DNA from: Denticeps clupeoides
Lineage: Eukaryota > Chordata > Actinopteri > Clupeiformes > Denticipitidae
Assembly: GCF_900700375.1 (NCBI RefSeq)
Contig: NC_041726.1
Coordinates: 11,138,373-11,202,372, forward strand
DNA length: 64,000 bases
Reading direction: 5' to 3'
Positions 16,368-29,700 of the stretch are shown here, in pieces; positions within the stretch are counted from its first letter, which is position 1; the number at the start of each line of letters is the position of its first letter. The notes beneath the pieces are model-generated. The model made no database searches. It saw only the letters and a list, made by a program, of their open reading frames with translations, and was not told where the DNA came from. The translations under genes were made by a program, and so were the position numbers.

Positions 16368-18448
16368 ATCTGTGAAGGTGCTGCGAAGGCAGGTCTTCCT
16401 CGAGGAACAGCGCTGTGACAGTCCTGGGGGGTGAAAGCCCGACAAAATGAGATCCGTCTGTTTCCTAAACCCACTTATGCAATTTAGGGTCACATGGTCC
16501 TGGACTTTATTCCAGTAAAATGTGGGTAAAAGGCAGGAAAAATAGTCTGCCATAATCATATGCACAAGCCTGCGACCCTGAGGCCAATCTGAAGCTGGTG
16601 GTTCAGCAAACCCACATGTCTGTGGAATAAAACCCAGGAAAATTTTTTAAAAATGCGAGGAGAATCTACAAACTCCACTCAAAAAGTACCTGAGAATCAA
16701 ACTGGGCTGGACTCTTCTCTAAGGACCATGTCAGTAAATAAATTCTATACTAAACGCAGTTCAACGTCTTTCAGATTGTGACTGACGAGTGTTACACGTC
16801 ACTCGAGTCCTTTAACTGAAGTGCTGATGGTCCAGGTTGGAACAGACATTATAGAAGGTACTTCGTGCGGAAGATGACATATATCATACACATCGTTTTT
16901 GCATTAGGGTAACACGTTTCTCATTCAGACAGAATCTCAGGCGCTACTTACGGTACTTTCCCAGCCGATGATCAGTCCCGTGTGGTACAGTACCTGCTGT
17001 ATTACTGCACCCTCCACTTCGGATTTCGGTAAAGCTCCCTCTGGCATTTGACTTTCGTTCAGGGTGTGGTTTGAATACACTTTGATAACATATATCATTG
17101 ATGCACACGAGCGTAACACGTGCTGCCCTAAAGGGCAGGGCACGCCACGGAACTGAACTAATTCGTCTTTCGACAATCTACTCACTATTTCGAGTGTTGC
17201 ATTTTTTTGTGCCGTTTTAAAGGTCCAGGATGTTTGTCCTGCATGCACGGCAGAACTGACAATAAAGCAGAATTCGAATTGCATCATCAATGGTGACAGA
17301 AAGCAGCCACTGTGACCTTCACAAAAGACATTTTTTTCTTTCTTTAGCTTCACACACCTGTCAAACCCAACCGTTCCTCCTTAATTGTTGGAACTGGGGA
17401 GAATTTATTAGAGATCATTTCAGATCATTCCATCTATCTGTCTGTCTGTCTGTCTCCCTTCAGATGCTCCTGTCATCAGTCACATTCTGTCTAATCGTTC
17501 CATGGCACACTCCCTTACTCGCTGAACAGTCACTGGGCATTCGCAAACATTACGGTGGCTCATCTGGTGCACCAGACGCCAGAGCTCATACTCAGCCTGA
17601 GTAAATGTCTGCCATTGACAAATGTTCTGAAGTGGCGTGATCTTATCCAGACGTGTGGTTCGCTTTGTTCTAACACGGATGACGAAAGGGGCTTGTCATT
17701 GTTGTCTGAGCGGAATGCCGTACCATTAGCAGCCCTCAATACAATACAGCCTCTGCTGTAAACTGTCTAATATGGCATATGTTTTATTTGTTCATCTGGA
17801 GCACAAAAAAAAAAAACAAGATATGGAATGATACTGAATATTGCTTTGATCGAAAATAGAGATTTCACGAGTGAATGTGGGTGGGTCCTTCGGGCTTTAT
17901 TAAAATTAGCGATCAGCTTATCAAAGAAAAGTACAGTACGCTTTTAAAGAGCTGCCAGGATTTTAGGGTATGACTGTGTGTGTTCTTAGGGAGGCCGGGC
18001 TCCACCCTGGTTTTTATTTGCATTAATTTCATAATTTGTTTCACAGAATATTTCTTATCACACATCATATTGACCTATTATGAAATCAAACAGTAACATA
18101 GGTTTAGGTGTGTAATGATGGGGGTTTCTTTTTTTTTTTCTTTTTTATTATACTGTTTTGTTTATTCTAACTTATATTACAGCAAAAAAATATTTTATTT
18201 GAAAAGATTAAAACCCTTTTATTATATTTCTTACATTGCAGACATCAACAAAAGAATTTGTAACGTCTTTATGCATGATATTGCATATCATCACACATCA
18301 TTACTACACCTTAATAAACACATTAGAACATAAAATATGTACATTCGTTTCTACATCTAAAACCATCTAAGCCGTGAATTGTTCTAAAACATTGTCATTG
18401 AGACTCAATAGAAATCAGAAGAAGAAGTTGTGGAGCCATTTCTGCAGT
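16368..18448. other. Spacer between the two connexins
   Basis: No gene is supported. It should contain the 5' UTR exon and promoter of the gjb3-like gene (16,368 to about 17,350) and, from about 18,140, the AT-rich 3' UTR of the gjb4-like gene. Several minus-strand AATAAA signals lie at about 18,140-18,220. Short CTGT repeats occur at 17,436-17,456. Confidence 0.4.
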
Positions 18449-19243
18449 TCAGTCTTTGGCGTACGCCGGGGCGCTGCTCTCTACCGGCAGAGCCTGCTGC
18501 TCCTTCAGCATGCTGGCCTCGTTGTAGAGGTTGTGGTCCTTGGCGATGAGCGCGGACACGCTGGACACTTGGTGCCTTCTTCCCGGGCGTCTGATGCACT
18601 CGGCACAGCGCTTGCCAACCATGTAGACCATCTCGCTGAAGGTCAGCAGGATGCAGACGCCACTGGTGACCACCATGAAGATGGTGAAGATGCGTTTTTC
18701 CGTGGGCCGCCCGATGAAACAGTTCACGGTGTTGGGGCACGGCGCTTCTCGGCACTTCACCACCAGCGGGAAGAAATTCTCCTCGTAGATGTAGAACACC
18801 AGGAAAATGAAGATGCCGTCCACTGCCATCTTGAACAGCAGGCTCAACAGGTACGTCCACCAGAGACCGCCGCGCTTCTTTCCTGCGTCGGCGTAGAGGC
18901 GGCTGCAGCCCTTGCCGTGCTTCAGCTCGTGCTTCCGCTCGCGGTCCTTCCTGTACGCCACGTGCAGGACCACCATGAACGAGGGGCAGGTGACGAATAT
19001 GAGCTGCAGGGCCCACAGCCGGGAGTAGGAGATGGGGAAGAAGTGGTCGTAGCAGACGTTCTGACACCCGGGCTGCCGCGTGTCGCAGTCAAAGTTGCCC
19101 TGCTCGTCTCCCCACACCTTCTCCACCGCCACCAGAAACACCATCAGGCGGAAGATGAAGACCACCGACAGCCAGATGCGGCTGAAGGCAGTAGAATACT
19201 TGTTGACCCCGCTGATCAGGCCTCGGAGGAAAGCCCAGTTCAT
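18449..19243 (-). CDS. gjb4: Gap junction beta-4-like connexin
   Basis: Second beta connexin, 264 residues in one exon, about 2 kb from the gjb3-like one and in the same orientation. The start [18 protein letters not shown] is nearly the human GJB4 N-terminus. The frame stays open 252 nt further upstream, but that sequence has no connexin character, so the ATG at 19,243 is preferred. Loop 1 has [12 protein letters not shown] and loop 2 [12 protein letters not shown], with all six cysteines. Four membrane segments are visible. The tail ([18 protein letters not shown]) is Ser/Ala-rich and unlike the neighbour's tail. Third-position GC is very high, which also opens a long spurious antisense frame. 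GJB5 is the alternative orthologue. Confidence 0.85.
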   Translation of the reverse strand: MNWAFLRGLISGVNKYSTAFSRIWLSVVFIFRLMVFLVAVEKVWGDEQGNFDCDTRQPGCQNVCYDHFFPISYSRLWALQLIFVTCPSFMVVLHVAYRKDRERKHELKHGKGCSRLYADAGKKRGGLWWTYLLSLLFKMAVDGIFIFLVFYIYEENFFPLVVKCREAPCPNTVNCFIGRPTEKRIFTIFMVVTSGVCILLTFSEMVYMVGKRCAECIRRPGRRHQVSSVSALIAKDHNLYNEASMLKEQQALPVESSAPAYAKD

Positions 19244-19673
19244 TTTTACCGAGCCGAAGTCTGGCCGACCGATGTGTGCGGCGTCTTCTGCGTTCTCTGG
19301 CTTCAGGGGCTGCGCTGCACTTGGAACTCTTGAGCGGACAAAGAATTCGGGATATAATGCAGTGGGTAAACAGCGGCCTGTCACACCCTCTGTGCGATCG
19401 AGTGAATTGTTACACCCAATGAGAGAGAACAAATCCATATCCGAGGCGTGACAAGGACGTTGCCCACTTACAAAAAACCCACGCACAGACCACACAGGTC
19501 AGCAAGGCCATGCCGCTAAATACTGTCACAGCACCTGAAAAAGAACCGGGATTCTCAGAGCTCTAAAAACACAATTTATTTAAATATGAAATGAAATCCA
19601 GCAATATTAAAAACTAAATATCATTTTATACATGTGCACATTTGCACCTCATTAATTCCTTCTAATTAAATGA

Positions 19674-19742
19674 GTAATAGTGGGTAGGACACTCGCCTAT
19701 GAACCAGAAGACCACAAAATCACAGGTTCAAACCCAACTTAT
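19674..19742 (+). mobile_element. SINE family 1, head fragment
   Basis: Only the tRNA-like head is left: AATAGTGGGTAGGACACTCG, then ACAGGTTCAAACCCAACTTA (B box). The 3' part is missing. Confidence 0.5.
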
Positions 19743-19867
19743 TCAGACCAGTTTGGTTTTAGATCAGTATTTCTTTATTTATAGCATTCTTTATGTGTGC
19801 ATTCTATTGGCTAACTTCTGAAATAAAACCCAAAAAATAAGCACAGACAAAGCCGGTATAAAAAAAG

Positions 19868-20115
19868 GTGAAAGTGAAGTGAGCACAGCACACAGTTCAC
19901 AGAACAAAATGTGTCCTCTGCTTTTAACAATCACTCTTGGTGAGCAGTGGCCGGGGAGCAGTGTGTCAGGTGCCTGGGGAGCAGTGGCCGGGGACAATAC
20001 TTTGCTCAGTGGCACCTCAGTGGCACCTCAGTGGCACCTTGGCGGTTCGAAATTTGAACTGGCAACCTTACGATTCAACCTGCCGATTCAAGTTGTGGCA
20101 GGGAACCACAAATTT
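19868..20115 (-). mobile_element. SINE family 2 with internal tandem duplications
   Basis: Reverse copy from GTGAAAGTGAAGTGAGCAC through AATGTGTCCTCTGCTTTTA. The CAGTGGCACCT unit occurs three times in a row near 20,010-20,040, and the GAGCAGTGGCCGGGG unit is doubled, so the copy expanded after insertion. Confidence 0.6.
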
Positions 20116-20125
20116 AAACTAGACT

Positions 20126-20455
20126 AGGGGTGTTAGAAAATAGCGATACAGCAATATATTGTGATATTTTGCATGGTGATATTGCATCGACACATTAACA
20201 TCAAATATCGATATTTCTGTACGCAAATTTGGTCCAAATTCAGTTCTGCGTTATGCTGTTTTTTTTGGCCAAATCGTTAAAGTAACGCGATCCACATTAC
20301 AGATCGTGCACCACATCTTGCATATCAGCTCTGTTTTTTTAACATTTTCAGTGAGCTGTCGAATATCGCGATATGTACAGTATCACAATACACGACGATA
20401 TAATCGCATCGTGACACGTGTCTTATCACGAGATCCTTGTCAATACACACCCATA
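20126..20455. mobile_element. hAT-like non-autonomous element, probable
   Basis: About 330 bases rich in ATATCGATAT and ATCGCGAT motifs, bounded by AGGGGTGTTAGAAAAT and an approximate inverted end TCAATACACACCCA. This composition is typical of a common fish hAT-type MITE. There is no transposase, and the exact ends are uncertain. Confidence 0.4.
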
Positions 20456-20849
20456 AAAGAGACTGCGGTTGAGGTGCCAATTACAGCTGTGTTAGAACAT
20501 TGGTGTCATTCTGACGCTTTTTTCTAAAAAATAGGCTACGCTTCGGCTGCATTACTTAAAATTATTTTACGGAGGTCAAATCAGACACGCACTGCAGTAA
20601 AAAACACCGCCTGTATCTGGCAACAACGTATTTTAATATTAAACACTAGACGCTGCAGTTATATATATAAAAAAAAAACAGAATAAATAAGGAGCTTTTT
20701 ATTCCTGTTTGAAAATACAGTCTACAAAACGGCCTAGGATAGTTGTCGCCATGTAGTTTGCATAATGATGTCATATATTAATGCATAAATATATATAACA
20801 CTGTGTGAGGTTAACGAATTTCTTTTTTTCCCACTTTAATCAGATGGAA

Positions 20850-21560
20850 ATCTTGTAATAATTGTGAGGGGTGGAGGAGTTTGGGGAGTTTTCCTTCCCT
20901 CCGCCCGGATCCACTTCCTGCACCAGCTTGGGACCGTCCAGGGTAAGAGGTCAGCGGCGCTGCCCGACTCCTCTGCAGATCCCGGGACGATGTGACCCCA
21001 CTCGGCCGCCTTCTGTCGGGTGCGTGGGTGCGAAGCGAGCGACTCGGATCGGAGAGCACCGGCGCCGGGCTTGCCGATTCGGGCGTCGCGGCGGGAGTGA
21101 GCGCCGGACGGCTGGCCGCTTTAGCACCGCAGCTAGTAGCCAGTTAGCTTAGCGGCGTCGCTTTCGCGCGTTACGCGTTAGCTGTGGGCTAACGCGCTCA
21201 ATCTCGCTTCATTAGTCAAGACCAGGATAGTTCATTAGCCAGCGTGGCGTGCGGGTCCCCAACTTCTCACTGTTCGTTTTAATGGGGGGGGGGGAATAAA
21301 AGTAGCGACGTGCACGACTCGCTACGTCCCGATAGCAGCTGTTTCAAGATGTTAGCAGCTGTTAAAAGTGTGGAAGACTGTGCCCCGCGTCGGTTCTGTT
21401 CGGTGTCCTCTACCCACGGGTGTTTTATTTTCTTTCTTTCTTCTCCCTCTTCTTCTTCTTCTTGTCACCAAGCCATGCGACAGTGGTGCCTGCCGGCTGT
21501 GGCTCTGCGCAGCGAACCTGTCCCCGCGGGCCGACTGTCACCCTCGCTGTCAGGTACTGA
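20850..21560 (+). promoter_or_regulatory. CpG-rich block, putative hmbox1 promoter and 5' exon
   Basis: CpG density jumps sharply between about 20,880 and 21,220 and stays raised to about 21,560. A good donor consensus (CAG|GTACTG) lies at 21,551-21,556, so a 5' UTR exon could end there. hmbox1 coding begins 1.2 kb further on behind an acceptor, which requires such an upstream exon. Confidence 0.5.
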
Positions 21561-22078
21561 TGCGCCTGTCGCCTTGTCTTCATTAACGTGATAAAGCGTT
21601 TCGTGGTAAAGAAACGAGTAATGACTTCGTGTGGCCTTGGTTCCAGTTTTGTATTTGTGGAATCGCTGGTCCTGCCTGGCCGGCTCTTCCAGATGCTCCA
21701 TCATTTATTCTTCATATCCTCAGAATAGCTCTTTGCTTTATTATTATTTTTCTTAAGGAAGAAATCCAGATTCAGTCCAAAGAAAGGATTTAAAAGCAGA
21801 AACAATAATCCATTCTGTCTTTCATCTAATTAATAACTAGTTAGACTTAAACAAGAATGTTTAATAACTTAGCAAACAAATGACTTGCTCTGCAGTGTAG
21901 CCTGAGCAGAGTAGGCAGAGGACGAGTGTGTGGGGGACTTTCTGCGTGAGGCAAAAAAAAAACTTGCTTAATGTGCGACCCAAACAACTTGATTCAAAGT
22001 TGAAAATATTCTGTATTCTATTGGTTACGTGTCTTGGAAATGCTGGTTAATTAAGTGTCTTTGAATTTTGTTATACAT

Positions 22079-22549
22079 ACACAGTACAGTAACTTCTCAT
22101 TCAATGTGTTTTCTTTATTTTCATGACCATTTACATTGGTATATTCTCACTGAAGAACACATGTGGAGTTATGTACTTAACAAAAAAGGGTGAAATAAGT
22201 GAAAACATGTTTTATATTCTGGTTCTTTACTCTGATTACTGCTTTGCACACTCTTGGCATTCTCTCGATGAGCTTCAAGAGGTCGTCACCTGAAATGGTT
22301 CTCCAACAGTCTTGAAGGAGTTCCCAGAGGTGTTTTTGGCCCCTTTGCCTTCACTCTGTGGTCCAGCTCACCATCTGGATTGGGTTCAGGTCCGGTGACT
22401 GTGGAGGTCAGGTCTCCACTTTTTGTTAAGTACATAACTCCACATGTGTTCATTCATAGTTTTGATGCCTTCAGTGAGAATCTACTAACGTAAATGGTCA
22501 TGAAAAGAAAGAAAACACATTGAATGAGAACTTTTGGCCTGTACTGTAT
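22079..22549 (-). mobile_element. Tc1-type transposon, internally deleted, in hmbox1 5' intron
   Basis: Long terminal inverted repeats of more than 100 bases flank a short core. The left end has CTCATTCAATGTGTTTTC and the right end its complement GAAAACACATTGAATGAG. CACATGTGGAGTTATGTAC is mirrored further in. The core around 22,260-22,330 is antisense Tc1 transposase (GATGAGCTTCAAGAGGTCG). At about 470 bases it is non-autonomous. Confidence 0.8.
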
Positions 22550-22735
22550 ATAAAAAATAAACCCACTGCCTTAACAATAAATGATGTTTTTTGTGTGTTT
22601 GGAAACGCTGGTGCGGCTGATATGCAAGACGCTTGATTCGTCTTTCATATTGTGCGCCAGGTCCTGGATGTGTGGTGACTATTTTGAAAGTCTTATGTTG
22701 TCTTATTTAGTGGAACGTTTCTTTCAGATGCCAGG

Positions 22736-23741
22736 ATGGAGTGTTGTGACGTGGAACCGCGGTACACCATCGAGCAGATAGACCTGCTCCAGCGTCTCAG
22801 GCTTTCAGGGATGACCAAACCGCAGATCCTCCAAGCTCTGGAGAGCCTGGAGCGCCTGGACTCGGACCACCGCTCCCCCTGTTGCGACACGCTCGCCGCG
22901 CCTGCTCCGCCCACCGCAGCGCCCACCGCCGCTCCTTCGTCTTCATCGTCTTCCTCTTCCTCACTGACCTCAGCTACCACCCAGACCCAAGTGCTGGACG
23001 CCTCGTTGTCTCCGAGCAACAGCTACGACGCCTCGCCTCCACCCCTGTACCCTCCCGGTGGGGTCCAGCGCTCCTTCAGCTACGACATGGCTGAGGATGA
23101 CTGGGACTTGGAGGAGAAGGTGGAGGAATACATGAGGTGCAGCTTCTGTTCTTCTCTAATGGCGCGTGAGCCCTGAATATCACGCCAGATAATGACCGCT
23201 AATGTCCCCGGAGGAGGCGTCTCGTTTCATTGGGCCTTGCTTAAATGGGTCAAGTCGGCAGGGACCACACGTGTTGCTTTGGAGGGGTGGAATTTGAAGG
23301 CCTGTGCTCGGATCCGTTCCGAGTCGTGCACATCTAATTTGTGATCATTCTAAGCGGATTAGCCATTATTAGTCATTAGCCATTTCTTTTCAACACAAGC
23401 GAATTACAGAGCTGCTGACCCGTAAACGTTCCTAAACGCGGGGGTGTGGTCTGGTTAACGGTTTTTGTCTTTTTTTTTTTTTTTTTGTCGTAGGCGAGAC
23501 AGCAACCTAGTAAAGGAAGAAATCAAAGCTTTCCTGAATAACAGGAGGATCTCTCAGGCCATCGTCGGGCAGGTTACAGGTACCCGACTCCGCCTTCAAC
23601 TTCTCATGCCACAGTGGATAAGAGGCTGGTCACATGACGTTTGTGGGTGGGCATCACAGAGAATCCCACAGCATGACGTCTCCGATGGCAGTAGACCAGT
23701 GGTCCGGGAAGCAAGACGAGGAAGGTGGTGCTGACGTAGCC

Positions 23742-23775
<34 letters not shown>

Positions 23776-26665
23776 GTCCAGGTATTAGTCAGAGCTACAT
23801 ATCCCAGTGGCTGCTACAGCAGGGACTGGAGATGAGCGACTCAAAGCGCAGGGCCTTCTACCGCTGGTACCTGCTGGAGCGCAGCAGCCCAGGTAGGCAG
23901 TCTGAGTGTGAGAAGCGTGGGCGTAAAGCGGACTTGGGTTCAGGATCTAGGTTTGATTTATGCCTCGGTAGCGTTCACATGTGTCCTGGCGCCTCCCGGA
24001 AAACGCGAATCCGTGCAAAATGAGACAAAAAGATGTTGAACAAACACACAGTACAAAACTTATACTAGGCTGGGTTATTGATCAAATTTTTACAAGACAA
24101 AAACATCATAGTTGAGGTTAAACGATTGTTTTGCTGCATTTTGTTTCATAGTGATTCCCAACTTGTCACCTATTATACACTGCTCAAAAATGAAGGGAAC
24201 ACTTAAACAACACAATGTAAGTCCAAGTCAGTCACACTTCTGTGAAATCAAGCTGTCCACTTAGGAAGCAACACTGATGATCAATGTTACATGCTGTTGT
24301 GCAAACGGAATAGACAAGAGGTGGAAATTATGGGCACTTAGCAAGACGTCCCCGATAAAGGCGTGGTTCTGCAGGTGGGGACCACAGACCACTTCTCAGT
24401 TCCTGTGCTTTCTGGCTGATATTTTTGTCACTTTGGAATGCTGGTGGTGCTTCAACCCACACAAGTGTCTCAGGTAGGGCAGCTCATCCAGGATGGCACA
24501 TCAATGCAAGCCGTGGCAGGAAGGTTTGCTGTGTCTGTCAGCGTTGTGTCCAAAACATGGAGGCCCTACCAGGAGACAGGAGATGCGGAGGAGGCCGTAG
24601 GAGGACAATGACCCAGCAGCAGGACTGATACCTCAGCCTCTGAGAAGCACTGCTGGAGCCTTGCAAAATTTTGATGTATTATCAAAATGTATTATTTTGT
24701 GTCCTTTATTTTTTTTGAGCAGTGTATATTATATTTATATTATATTTTTTATAATTTTTTTTGGTTGAGAGTTTATTCAATTATAATTGGTAATAATTTA
24801 AACGAATAGCAATCAAGCCCTGCACTTAACACCAGAAATAGTGCATTTGATATGTTGAAGGTCAGTGATGAATTTATTTTAGTTTTGGCCAAAATAATCA
24901 TGGTTTATTGTTTTTGCTGAAATCCCCAAAGCAAACAGATTACTATCTGAATGGGCTTGGCTATGGATATTTACAGGTATATCTAAATTATTTGGTTTGT
25001 GTTAAAACTAGATTTGCTTTTAAATCAGGTCTGTATAATGAGGATCAAATTGATCTTGTATGTAATACCGGTTCTGAAAAATGAAATCAGATCTTTCATG
25101 GAAACCTTGCTGTAAACCAACACGTAATCTCCTTAAATCCCACCCATGCACTGCTGCCCATTCTGAGCTTCAGTTGTCTTCGGTGTCTTTCTATTTACAC
25201 AGGAAGATAATGTCAAGCCAGCATCCTGAATTAAAATTCAGGCGGCCAGTACCCTTTCACCATCAATTACTGTTTTCCAACTAATGCTTTACTTGGCGCA
25301 AACCCTTAAAACCCTCCGTATTGAAATGAGCTGAAACCCAGCCAAGACGCTCATTTAACCACATTGCCGTTGGTCAGGCGTTCAAGATGGACCAATACCG
25401 ATTGCAGGAGGCTCTCAAAGAGCATTTATCTCCTGCACCCGGACTCTAGCAGCACAGGGTGTAGAAGAAAACTTCGCATTCCTGATTCTGGAGCTATGTG
25501 TGTGCTGGTTTTCATCTTCACTGTGCTCGAAACTCACGCATAATTCCTAATACCACTAACAAAGCAGTCGACGTGTCGCTATTTTTAATCCTGCAAGAGC
25601 TCTCAGCATGGCTCAACTCAACTTTTTTTTTTTTTTTCCCTCCTGCTTCAGCTTTCAGCACATTACCGGCGATGTAATGTAATAGCCAGATCAGCTATTA
25701 CACGGCTATTATACGGTAGTTAACACAGGGTTTTCTGATTGCCCGACTGGGTATCAAGGGTTCAGGTGGAGCGAAAACCAGCATGCTCAGGGCCCCAGGA
25801 GCAGGAATGACACCCCCTGGAGTAGGCAGCGAGAACTGCTGATGCACCTCCTGCCGTGGTACGCGGCTCACCAGCAGTCGCAGACAGGTAACGGGGCCCG
25901 GGACACGTTATTCAGAATGCATGAATGGCGCAGAATGCATGACTTCTTGCACGGTCGTTCTGTGCTCATTCTGACGGCCTCACGTGAACCCGCGTCTCCT
26001 TCACAGGGGCCACTCTGTCTATGCGGTCCATGGTCAAGGAGGAGCCCGACTGGAGGACGGGCTGCAGTCCTGCAGACAGGGGCATCGTGGGTGGGCCGTT
26101 TAGACTTCGCCGAGGGAGCCGGTTCACTTGGAGGAAGGAGTGCCAGTCGATCATGGAGAGGTGAGTCAAAGCTTGACCCAGTCTCAGATTCATTGGTGCT
26201 GTTGCCACAGGGACAGAACATGTGACAACAATGCTATCGGTTCAGGAAAACTCCTAATTATCTACAGTAGCATCTTGATATCTGAAGAGGAAGAAAAACA
26301 GAGTTTTCACATTACACAGTGCATGTATTACATTTGTTAATGTATGCATTGCAAAATAAGGTTCAAACAAGTGCATGGCTGAGTTTAAGATGATGTTCAG
26401 GTTTGGTGCAGTACACGTCTTTATGAACCCATTTACTCCAATGTCAAAGGAACATTAGTCTATTTTATGGTCCAAGTGTGGGGTTTCGGTGGGGGAAGAA
26501 GGAAATAGTCGCTCATTAAAATGATACATGTAATGTACCTAATGTGGCAACCATTAATCTGTCCCATTTTACTGCTGTGTTCCCCATTTCACTTTTATAC
26601 CCCTTTTTAAGCAGTCACATGCTCTGGGTGGTTAGCTCTGTACTATGTGTGTGGTGTGTGTGTGT

Positions 26666-26710
<45 letters not shown>

Positions 26711-29700
26711 TTTATTTTCTCCCCAGTTTTTTCATAGAAAACCAGTATCCTGATGAAGCCAAAAGAGAGGAGATTGCTAATGCATGCAATTCTGTCATTC
26801 AGAAACCAGGTCAGTAATTCTGTCTTATTATCCAGTTAGTTCTGCAATATTGTTGGAGATTTTCAATATACAAATATAGTGGTTTTCAGAATTAGGGTAT
26901 ATCTTGAAACCAGTAATCAGCCCATGACTATGACAACTTAATAGATAAATGAATCGATTTCATGTTGAGTTTGATGTATGACTACATTACTGAAGCCATT
27001 TTAATCCAAATTAATAAGCAAAACCAACCTATCACATTATCAGTGACTTTGGTATATATTGGCCAGCTCTGAAATAAAATTGATTTTTTTTTTTCCCCCG
27101 AGGCTGCAAGCTGTCTGAGTTTGAGCGAGTCACTGCACTGAAGGTGTACAACTGGTTTGCCAACCGGCGGAAGGAAATGAAGAGACGTGCCAACATAGGT
27201 ATAAACGGGCATTTCAATTTTGTGGGATCACATAGATTTACCTCCTCTCTGAGGGGTGACGTCACTGTCCCAGCAAATTTTAACATATGCAACTTTCTAG
27301 CCTTTTCAAAAGCCAAATTGTGAAAAATAATCTCAATCCCTTGTTTTTGCCATAATCTGCAGTACCACTTGATAATGTCCCAGACTGCTTAAAGGATGTT
27401 TACATCAGTTGATAATCGATTCGTTTCAAAAACCATTTGTAGTTCTGGGGGTCTGAATGTTGTCCAAGCGTCATTTTCAGTCAAGTTTGTTTCAAGTTTA
27501 ATTTGTTGTTCCGGTTTAATTTAGCAAGGTGGGTGTGGTTGTAGTCTTTCTGTTTTAGGTTGTTTTTTTTTGTTGGTCTTTTTCCCCCCACTCAGAGGCA
27601 GCCATTTTGGAAAGTCACGGTATAGAGGTGCCGAGCCCCAGCTGTCACAACGGAGAGGATGTTGAGGCTCAAGAGTTTTCTGAGCCTATAGCTCAGCGAT
27701 TACCTGGCCAGGTGAGATGCCAACTCGCCATTGCTCAATGAAAATACAGTAAATACTTTGCTGGGGCTCTCGGTAAAGATTTAATGAGGAGTTTTCAACT
27801 TGCATAGACTGGAGAGATCTGTCATTTTCATCGTAAATGCACCTCAACTGTGAGAGACAGAATCTAAAAACATACAGAAAGACCTGTTAGTTAGTCTTTA
27901 AGAAGTTTACCTGTTTGAATGTGTTTCCTGTTTAAAAGATCCCTGTTCACACACTCGATAAATCAGATTCCATCTTCTCCACTATGGTAAAGACCAAAGA
28001 GCTCTGCCAAGGACAAAATTGTAGACTTATGCAAGCCTGGGAGCGGCTACAGAACAACAGCAACAACAACATTTATTTCTTATATAGCCCAAAATCACAT
28101 ACAGTATGTCTCAATGGGCTTTGACAGGCCCTACAGTTGATACCCCCCACACTTGACCCTTCTGCACACAAGGAAAAACTCCACACAAAAAAAATCTAGG
28201 AGAGAGAAAAAAAAAGAAAGGAAGAAACCTTGTGAAGGAGTGATACAGAGAGGGACCCCCTTCCAGGGTAGAGTGAGCCTGCAAATGGTGTCAGGCTGGT
28301 GATGATTTGTACAATACAGGCAAACAGCTTGGTGAGAAAATGAAAGAAACTCAAGATAAATCAATCTCCTTCAGACTATGGCTCCATTGGGGGGGGACTG
28401 GTCAACGACCTGAAGACATCTGGGACTACAGTCTCACAGGTTACTATTAGTAACACACTAGGACATCAGGGACTGTGTATGCAAGGTCTTCCTGCTCAAA
28501 CCAGCACATGTCCAGACAAAAGGTGATGCTCCAGAGGAGGCATGGGAGAAGGTCATTGGGTCAGATCAGACTAAAATAGAGCTTTTTGGCATGAATTCCA
28601 TTCATGTGTCACATTTCACATTTACAGCATTTATCAGATGGCCTTTTCCAGAGCGACTTACAATCAGGGACAGCCCCCCCCTTGAGCAATTTAGGGTTAA
28701 GTGTCTTGCTCAGGGACACAATGGTAGCAAGTGGGATTTGAACCTGGTTCATAGACGAGTGTGTTACCCACTAAGCTACTACCACCCAGTGTTTGGAGGA
28801 AGAAAGAGTACAATGCCAAGCATACTGGCGGAACCCAATAGAAAATCTATGAAGGGAGCTGAAACTCTGTGTTGCCTAGCGACGTAACCCTGAAAGATGA
28901 AAGATTCTGAAAGATCTGGAGAACATCTCTATGGAGGAGAAGGCCAAAAACCTGATCAAGCTCTACAGGACACATATGACCTCCAAATGTTTCTATACAA
29001 AATATTAGGTTCTATTTATTTATCAAAATAAGGATTTGTATCAAATCCTTATTTTATGCAATAAATGCAAAATAAGGATTTAAGAATCAATGTGATTTTC
29101 TGGATTTTTAAAAAATCTTTATCACAGCTGAGGTGTAGCTACAATGAAAATTACAGATCTCTCCATTCTTTATCTTCAAATAAATCTTTTTTACTTTTTA
29201 CTGTATTTTCAGACTGGTGCTAAGTTTGTTTTCTAGTGTAAGATAAAGGGTTCTCAGTATTTACCTAAATAGATAAGACAAGAAGGAACAGCATGATACC
29301 TATCTCTATCTTCAGGAAGGGAAACTAACTATCCTTTTTGTTGGTGTTGAATTATTTCAGTCACCCAGAACATGAGCTTTAATAATGTCTTCATAAGCAG
29401 TTTAAAAATAGAAGGTACAGACACCTCATTACTGTAGTGTCTACATTACGATTTAAACCGCACCCATCAATGTCACTTGCTCACCATTTAAAGACCATGC
29501 TTCTGTCTTGATTTCTCAGTTTATTTGTGTAAATCCTGAGGACATCTTACATTAACAAACAAGCCCCACACTTAGCTCGAAAATGTCGCCTTAAAGTAAG
29601 TCAGAGTAAAAATTGAAACAGCTGTATCTGCACAGGAAGACCTACCTCAGCAAAAGGACATTGAGCAAGATGAAAGTTCAGTGGCAGCAGTGGAGGTAGT

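Noticed and set aside
18374-19333. 319-codon open frame on the plus strand over the gjb4-like gene
   Set aside because: It is antisense to a clear connexin with high third-position GC and shows no domain of its own. It is a by-product of codon bias.
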